From Bacteroidaceae bacterium (GTDB lineage: Bacteria > Bacteroidota > Bacteroidia > Bacteroidales > Bacteroidaceae): a stretch of 45,619 nt of DNA. Shown here piece by piece: positions 40,782 through 45,619 of the stretch; position 1 is the first letter of the stretch; each line of letters starts with the position of its first letter. The notes under the pieces were generated by a model. The model did not search any database, was not told where the DNA came from, and saw nothing but the letters and a program-made list of their open reading frames with translations. Made by a program: the position numbers and the translations under genes. The stretch lies in contig JAFZFZ010000047.1 in NCBI GenBank assembly GCA_017557005.1, forward strand, positions 1-45,619, in the 5' to 3' direction.

Positions 40782-42968
40782 TTAGTTTGCCATCTCGCTG
40801 ATAAACTTGATGCGCACAAGGCGTATCTCCTCTTCAGAATAGTCGTCACCCAATTCATCGATAGCCTCATCGATATCATCCGTTTCCGACTCTTTGAAGT
40901 ACTCATAGATATCATCCACCTTGTCATCATCAAGTACCTCCTCAAGGAAGTAGTCGATATTCAGTTTGGTGCCAGAGTATACGATGCTTTCCACCTCGTC
41001 GAGCAACTCGTCAAACCCGATACCCTTTGCCACGGCGATATCATCGAGAGCCACCTTGCGGTCGATGCTTTGGATGATGCTCACCTTCATCTGCGACTTT
41101 TTGGCCACCGTACGCACACGGATATCCTCGGGGCGCTCAATCTCATTCTCCTCTACGTGTCGACGTATGAGGTCGATAAACTCCTGTCCGTAACGCTTAG
41201 CCTTACCCTCACCTACGCCAGGGATATTCTTCAGTTCGTCCAAGGTGATAGGATAGGTGATTGCCATCGCTTCGAGCGAAGGGTCCTGGAAGATTACATA
41301 AGGAGGCAAGTCATGCTTCTTTGACACCTTCTTGCGCAAGTCCTTCAGCATCGAGAACAGGGCGGGGTCGGCCACATCGGTGCCACCACCTCTCATGGGT
41401 GCATCCTCATTTTCCTCTTCATCAAAGTCGCGGTCTTCCACGATTTTGAAGGGTTTGGGATTCTTCAGATATTTCTTACCTGCAGCAGTCATCTTGAGCA
41501 GGCCATAGTTTTCTACATCCTTTGCCAAATATCCGGCTATGAGCGCCTGGTGTACAACAGCATTCCAAGTCTTCTCCTCATCACCAGTACCAGTACCAAA
41601 TGTCTCCAGTTCGTCATGCTGGTGAGCCAACACCTCGGAGGTCTCCTTTCCGAGTATGATGTCCAATATATATTCGGCCTTAAAATTCTCCTTTACGGCC
41701 ATCACCGTTTCCAGGAGAGTACACAATAGTTCTTGGGCTTCCACTTTTTTCTTTGGGTTTAAACAATTATCACAATTTCCACAATTCTCCTCTTCGTACG
41801 TTTCACCAAAATAGTGGAGCAGCAGTTTGCGTCGGCACACTGACGACTCACAATATGCAGTCGTTTCACGCAGCAGCTGACGGCCTATATCCTGTTCTGC
41901 TATGGGTTTTCCTTCGAGGAATTTCTCTAATTTCTGTAAGTCTTTATTGCTATAGAAAGCGATGCAGCGTCCTTCACCTCCGTCGCGTCCGCCACGTCCT
42001 GTCTCTTGATAGTATCCTTCGAGACTCTTGGGAATGTCGTAGTGGATGACGTAGCGTACATCGGGCTTGTCGATACCCATACCGAAAGCGATGGTAGCTA
42101 CGATGACGTCGATGCGCTCCATGATGAAGTCATCTTGCGTTTGCGAGCGCACTGCCGAGTCCATACCAGCATGATATGCTGCAGCCTTTATCTCATTTGC
42201 TTTGAGCACCTCAGCCAACTCCTCCACCTTCTTTCGGCTGAGGCAGTAGATGATGCCCGACTTGCCCTCTTGACCCTTGATGAAACGCACGATATCGTGA
42301 TCCACATTCTTGGTCTTGGGGCGCACCTCATAGTAGAGGTTGGCACGATTGAACGATGAGCAAAACTCCTTTGCAGGGATGATGCCCAAGCTCTTCTTGA
42401 TATCGTCGCGCACCTTATGCGTAGCAGTTGCCGTAAGGGCAATCACCGGTGCCTGACCTATCTCATTGATGATGGGGCGTATCTTGCGATACTCAGGGCG
42501 GAAGTCGTGTCCCCACTCCGAGATACAGTGAGCCTCATCGATGGCATAGAACGAAATCTTCACCGTCCGCAAGAACTCCACGTTATCCTCCTTCGTGAGC
42601 GACTCCGGAGCCACATACAGCAATTTGGTCTTACCCGACGTCACATCGGCTTTTACTTGATCGATAGCCGACTTATTGAGCGAAGAATTCAAGAAATGGG
42701 CAATGCCATCCTCTTCGCTATAGTTACGAATGGCATCCACCTGATTCTTCATCAGCGCAATGAGCGGAGAGATGACGATAGCCACGCCCTCCATAATGAG
42801 TGAGGGCAACTGGTAACACAACGATTTGCCACCGCCAGTAGGCATCAGCACAAAGGTGTCGTTCCCCGCAAGCAGATTGCGGATAATGGCCTCTTGGTCA
42901 CCTTTGAACTTATCAAATCCAAAGTGCGTCTTAAGGACTTCCGAAAGGTCTATCTTTGATGTATCCAT
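40782..42968 (-). CDS. recQ: ATP-dependent DNA helicase RecQ
   Basis: 728 residues, longer than E. coli RecQ (about 610). A 3'-5' SF2 helicase in recombination and repair. Motif I is MPTGGGKSLCYQLPSL (Walker A 42-49), motif II IDEAHCISEWGHDFRPEY, followed by ALTATAT, then motif V-VI AFGMGIDKPDVRYVIH and YYQETGRGGRDG. The RQC zinc cluster is present (CESSVCRR, then CGNCDNC). The HRDC domain lies at about 540-615 (PPYVIFQDPSLEAMA, IPGVGEGKAKRYG). Beyond it is a C-terminal extension with a helical segment and a very acidic end (DDDKVDDIYEYFKESETDDI). Own promoter upstream. Confidence 0.95.
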   Translation of the reverse strand: MDTSKIDLSEVLKTHFGFDKFKGDQEAIIRNLLAGNDTFVLMPTGGGKSLCYQLPSLIMEGVAIVISPLIALMKNQVDAIRNYSEEDGIAHFLNSSLNKSAIDQVKADVTSGKTKLLYVAPESLTKEDNVEFLRTVKISFYAIDEAHCISEWGHDFRPEYRKIRPIINEIGQAPVIALTATATHKVRDDIKKSLGIIPAKEFCSSFNRANLYYEVRPKTKNVDHDIVRFIKGQEGKSGIIYCLSRKKVEELAEVLKANEIKAAAYHAGMDSAVRSQTQDDFIMERIDVIVATIAFGMGIDKPDVRYVIHYDIPKSLEGYYQETGRGGRDGGEGRCIAFYSNKDLQKLEKFLEGKPIAEQDIGRQLLRETTAYCESSVCRRKLLLHYFGETYEEENCGNCDNCLNPKKKVEAQELLCTLLETVMAVKENFKAEYILDIILGKETSEVLAHQHDELETFGTGTGDEEKTWNAVVHQALIAGYLAKDVENYGLLKMTAAGKKYLKNPKPFKIVEDRDFDEEENEDAPMRGGGTDVADPALFSMLKDLRKKVSKKHDLPPYVIFQDPSLEAMAITYPITLDELKNIPGVGEGKAKRYGQEFIDLIRRHVEENEIERPEDIRVRTVAKKSQMKVSIIQSIDRKVALDDIAVAKGIGFDELLDEVESIVYSGTKLNIDYFLEEVLDDDKVDDIYEYFKESETDDIDEAIDELGDDYSEEEIRLVRIKFISEMAN

Positions 42969-43025
42969 AACTTTTATGCTCCTCTTTCAGCGAACTTTTC
43001 GGCAAGCCCTCGATGAGGAGCAACA

Positions 43026-43058
43026 CAAAGTTAAACACAAGTTTCCGAAACTTGCAAA
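43026..43058 (-). promoter_or_regulatory. Promoter of recQ with an internal hairpin
   Basis: TAACTTTG (43033-43026, minus) is the -7 box; TTTG (43058-43055) lies 21 bp upstream. Between them is CAAGTTT-CCG-AAACTTG (43038-43054), a 7-bp stem with a 3-nt loop. The leader is about 50 nt. Confidence 0.6.
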
Positions 43059-43130
43059 TTTTTGCACCTTTTTTTTGTCTTTCTCCAAAAAAAGTTTGAA
43101 AACCCCTACCCTGCCCTTGCTCACAGATAT

Positions 43131-43166
43131 AAAAAAGAGCAGGCGCCATTCTGTGATGACACCTGC
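43131..43166 (-). terminator. Intrinsic terminator of clpX
   Basis: On the minus strand GCAGGTGTCAT pairs with ATGGCGCCTGC (two G-U pairs) around a 6-nt loop, followed by TCTTTTTTATA. It closes the tig-clpP-clpX group. Confidence 0.85.
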
Positions 43167-43194
43167 CCATGCAATATCCTATTTCCGGCAAATG

Positions 43195-44439
43195 CTATTC
43201 GCCAGCTTGCAATCTACTGAGGTTCGACTTCTCCATCTGGCTACGCGCATAGTCGAGTGTCACCTCAAACTTCTTGTCGCCACGAGTGGGGATATCAAAC
43301 ATTGCATCCATCATGATGCCCTCCACGATGCTACGCAAGCCACGCGCACCGAGTTTGAACTCGATGGCCTTGTCCACGATATACTCATACACCTCGGGAG
43401 CGAAGGTCAGCTCCACGCCATCCATCTCGAAGAGCTTCATATACTGCTTCACGATGGCATTCTTGGGCTCGGTAAGGATGCTCTGCAATGCCTCACGCGA
43501 CAGCGGGTTGAGATAGGTGAGCACAGGCATACGGCCAATGATCTCGGGAATGAGACCAAAGCTCTTGAGGTCTTGCGGAGAGATGTATTGCATCATGTTC
43601 TCCTTGTCGATGCGCAAGGTATTCTGCACCGAGCCGTAGCCCACCACATGCGTATTGAGACGCTGTGCAATCTTACGCTCGATACCATCGAAGGCGCCAC
43701 CACAGATGAAGAGGATGTTCTTCGTATCTACGGGAATCATCTTCTGGTCGGGGTGCTTACGTCCGCCCTGAGGGGGTACGTTCACTACCGAACCCTCGAG
43801 CAGTTTGAGCAAGCCCTGCTGCACACCCTCACCGCTCACATCGCGTGTGATTGAGGGGTTGTCGCCCTTGCGTGCAATCTTGTCAATCTCGTCGATAAAC
43901 ACGATACCACGCTCAGCAGCCTTCACATCATAGTCGGCCACCTGAAGCAGACGAGTCAGAATACTCTCGATATCCTCACCCACATAACCTGCTTCGGTAA
44001 GCACCGTAGCATCCACGATAGTGAAGGGCACCTTGAGCAGCTTGGCGATGGTACGTGCCAGGAGGGTCTTACCCGTACCTGTGCTACCCACGATGATGAT
44101 GTTGCTCTTCTCGATCTCCACATCATCGGCCTTGTCCTGCTGGAGCAGACGTTTGTAGTGGTTGTATACCGACACCGAGAGATAGCGCTTCGCATCGTCC
44201 TGACCAATCACATACTGATCGAGGAATGTCTTTATATCCTGCGGCTTGGGCAGTTCGCTCATGTTGAGGTCATCCGCCTTGCCACCCTTCTTGCCACGCA
44301 TGCCCTCGCGAGCAATCTCGTGCGCCTGCTCGGCACATTCGTTGCAGATGTAGCCATTGATACCAGCGATGAGCATGCCCACCTCCGTATCGGGGCGTCC
44401 GCAGAAGCTGCAGTATTGTCGTTGTTGTTGCTTTGCCAT
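43195..44439 (-). CDS. clpX: ATP-dependent Clp protease ATP-binding subunit ClpX
   Basis: 414 residues. AAA+ unfoldase that feeds substrates to ClpP. The N-terminal zinc-binding domain has C10, C13, C32 and C35 (CSFC, CNEC). The AAA+ core has Walker A GSTGTGKT (118-125), [14 protein letters not shown] (Walker B), the GYVGED pore loop, and the ClpX-typical [13 protein letters not shown] and [10 protein letters not shown] segments. The IGF-type loop for ClpP docking is expected at about 265-275 but is not obvious to me. It is 2 bp after clpP, so certainly co-transcribed. Confidence 0.97.
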   Translation of the reverse strand: MAKQQQRQYCSFCGRPDTEVGMLIAGINGYICNECAEQAHEIAREGMRGKKGGKADDLNMSELPKPQDIKTFLDQYVIGQDDAKRYLSVSVYNHYKRLLQQDKADDVEIEKSNIIIVGSTGTGKTLLARTIAKLLKVPFTIVDATVLTEAGYVGEDIESILTRLLQVADYDVKAAERGIVFIDEIDKIARKGDNPSITRDVSGEGVQQGLLKLLEGSVVNVPPQGGRKHPDQKMIPVDTKNILFICGGAFDGIERKIAQRLNTHVVGYGSVQNTLRIDKENMMQYISPQDLKSFGLIPEIIGRMPVLTYLNPLSREALQSILTEPKNAIVKQYMKLFEMDGVELTFAPEVYEYIVDKAIEFKLGARGLRSIVEGIMMDAMFDIPTRGDKKFEVTLDYARSQMEKSNLSRLQAGE

Positions 44440-44441
44440 GT

Positions 44442-45104
44442 TTACTTTCTTATCAGCACTTGGTCAATCATACCATACTCCTTAGCCTCCTGAGCGGTCA
44501 TCCAGTAGTCGCGGTCGCTATCGGCCCACACCTTCTCGAAGGGAGTGTGCGAGTGGTCAGCGATGATGGTGTAGAGCTCGTTCTTGAGCTTCTGAATCTC
44601 ACGAGCAGTGATCTCGATGTCGCTTGCCTGACCCTGTACACCGCCGAGGGGCTGATGTATCATCACGCGGCTGTGAGTGAGTGCCGAACGCTTGCCCTCA
44701 GCACCTGACACGAGGAGCACAGCAGCCATGCTGGCAGCCATACCGGTACAGATGGTAGCCACGTCGCTTGAGATAAACTGCATGGTATCGTAGATGCCGA
44801 GACCTGCATATACCGATCCGCCGGGCGAGTTGATGTAGATAGAGATATCCTTGCCGCTATCCACCGAGTCGAGGTAGAGGAGCTGTGCCTGCAGTGTGTT
44901 GGCGGTGTAGTCGTCAATCTGTGTGCCGAGGAAGATGATACGGTCCATCATCAAGCGTGAGAACACGTCCATCTGAGTCACATTGAGCTGACGCTCCTCA
45001 AGGATATAAGGGTTGAGGTACTGGCTCTGAGCCTTCATCACATCGTCAAGCACCATGCTGTTCATACCCAGGTGCTTGGTGGCGTATTTCTTAAAATCGT
45101 TCAT
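44442..45104 (-). CDS. clpP: ATP-dependent Clp protease proteolytic subunit ClpP
   Basis: 220 residues from the ATG at 45104 ([13 protein letters not shown]); an upstream in-frame ATG at 45134 adds ten polar residues with no clear support. It forms the barrel-shaped serine protease. Catalytic triad S125 ([11 protein letters not shown]), H150 (SRVMIHQP) and D199 (DRDYW); [14 protein letters not shown] forms the substrate-binding strand. The N-terminal part before the conserved region is about 25 residues longer than in E. coli after processing and may be a propeptide. It follows tig across a gap that holds the tig terminator and a possible promoter. Confidence 0.96.
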   Translation of the reverse strand: MNDFKKYATKHLGMNSMVLDDVMKAQSQYLNPYILEERQLNVTQMDVFSRLMMDRIIFLGTQIDDYTANTLQAQLLYLDSVDSGKDISIYINSPGGSVYAGLGIYDTMQFISSDVATICTGMAASMAAVLLVSGAEGKRSALTHSRVMIHQPLGGVQGQASDIEITAREIQKLKNELYTIIADHSHTPFEKVWADSDRDYWMTAQEAKEYGMIDQVLIRK

Positions 45105-45162
45105 GTTGGTAAATTCTGAATTATTAGTTCTCAATTCTGAATTGTCAAAATCTGTGCCAAAG

Positions 45163-45170
45163 CAAAACTA
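45163..45170 (-). promoter_or_regulatory. Possible clpP promoter -7 box
   Basis: TAGTTTTG on the minus strand about 58 bp before the clpP ATG and downstream of the tig terminator. No matching -33 box, so support is moderate. Confidence 0.4.
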
Positions 45171-45216
45171 TGCCTAATTGTCAATCATCCACTGCCAATG
45201 AGCAGCAAACCATGTC

Positions 45217-45257
45217 ATAAAAAGAGAAAGACGGCTTGGCTTCGCCAAACCGTCTTT
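45217..45257 (-). terminator. Intrinsic terminator of tig
   Basis: On the minus strand AAAGACGGTTTGGC pairs with GCCAAGCCGTCTTT (one G-U pair) around GAA, then CTCTTTTTATG, about 50 bp after the tig stop. Confidence 0.9.
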
Positions 45258-45306
45258 CCGTATATTGTCAACAAGTTTCGTAGGCGAAACGTTCGGTACG
45301 TTGATA

Positions 45307-45619
45307 TTACTCGAACATTTTGTTGAACTCATCGAGGCTTACGCTCTTCTCGTCGAGCTTCACAGTCTGCTTCAAAGCAGCAGCGAGACGAGTCTCGATA
45401 GCGCGGTTTACGATGCCCTCTACGTTCTCCTTCTTCTTCAAGGTCTCAGCAGCGTAGTTTGCGAGCATCTCCTCGGGCACGTTGGTCATACCGTACTGAG
45501 CGAACTGAGCGCGTACGTTAGCCTTAGCCTGCTCCATGAGGTCGTTCTCCTCGAGCTTGATGCCAGCCTTCTCTACGAGCTGCTCCTTCACGAGGTGCCA
45601 TGAGAGCTCCTTGATGGTG
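45307..45619 (-). CDS. tig: Trigger factor, C-terminal part (cut by window edge)
   Basis: The frame is open to the edge and encodes the last 103 residues, starting TIKELSWHLVKEQLVEKAGI. A helical, charge-rich segment with AQFAQYGMTNVPEEMLANYA, then RAIETRLAAALKQTVKLDEKSVSLDEFNKMFE at the end, matches the C-terminal chaperone domain of Bacteroidales trigger factor. Trigger factor binds nascent chains at the ribosome exit. Order tig-clpP-clpX supports the call. The ribosome-binding and PPIase domains lie outside the window. Confidence 0.88.
   Translation of the reverse strand, partial: TIKELSWHLVKEQLVEKAGIKLEENDLMEQAKANVRAQFAQYGMTNVPEEMLANYAAETLKKKENVEGIVNRAIETRLAAALKQTVKLDEKSVSLDEFNKMFE

Noticed and set aside
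42826..43854. 342-codon plus-strand ORF across recQ, its promoter and clpX
   Set aside because: Crosses two real genes and a terminator in the opposite sense; chance frame.

Overview
The window comes from a member of the order Bacteroidales (Bacteroides/Prevotella-like). The evidence is the gene order tig-clpP-clpX-recQ, the block nadK/pdxJ-exbB-exbD-tonB, promoters of the Bacteroidetes type (TTTG, about 19 bp, then TAnnTTTG), tRNA genes without encoded CCA, a SprE/PorW-like lipoprotein, and large secreted glycosidases ending in short C-terminal segments of the kind seen on Bacteroidetes surface proteins. Genus and species cannot be fixed from the sequence alone.

Layout. 1-61: start of a probable insertion-sequence gene cut by the window edge. 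182-392: an array of tiny hairpins. 409-5757 (-): a 1782-residue secreted protein joining a DNase I/sphingomyelinase-type phosphodiesterase domain to a GH43-type glycosidase domain. 6292-6366 (-): tRNA-Pro(GGG). 6560-11607 (+): aroA, a small membrane protein and a SprE/PorW-type TPR lipoprotein. 11604-15703 (-): a probable operon pdxJ-exbB-exbD-tonB-DJ-1-ispD. 15945-16817 (+): nadK, convergent with rsmI (-). 17706-25968 (-): asnS, rluB-type pseudouridine synthase, purB, then cdsA-ftsH-rsfS. 26164-26234 (+): tRNA-Gln(CTG). 26517-28067 (+): POT-type transporter. 28275-39071 (+): a three-gene glycan-degradation cluster (GH20-GH33 fusion, stand-alone GH33 sialidase, GH95 alpha-L-fucosidase). 39146-45619 (-): guaB, recQ, clpX, clpP and the 3' end of tig.

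How the genes fit together. Most of the window is housekeeping: aromatic amino acid, isoprenoid, B6, NADP, purine and phospholipid synthesis, translation, protein quality control, and the TonB energising complex. The accessory part is the 28-39 kb cluster, whose three secreted enzymes would remove sialic acid, beta-linked hexosamine and fucose, the capping sugars of mucin-type glycans. It has no SusC/SusD pair. Three of the big secreted proteins share a C-terminal segment that would fit type IX secretion, and a SprE/PorW-like component is encoded nearby.

The most unusual content is non-coding. Four kinds of short repeat recur. (1) Promoters share a conserved spacer (CGCTCGCTTATTCG before TATCTTTG) and carry, just upstream, a small hairpin whose stem sequence differs at each copy while staying self-complementary. 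(2) Arrays of 11-15 bp hairpins (mostly 5-6 bp stems, 3-nt loops) are separated by GGTGAAA/GGTTAAA, again with compensating stem changes. (3) MITE-like elements have GC-rich terminal inverted repeats; one is inserted in frame inside aroA and one abuts the asnS start. (4) Heptamer tandem repeats followed by TTGCCTCCG include one in frame inside ispD. I propose (1) and (2) as the candidate undescribed systems.
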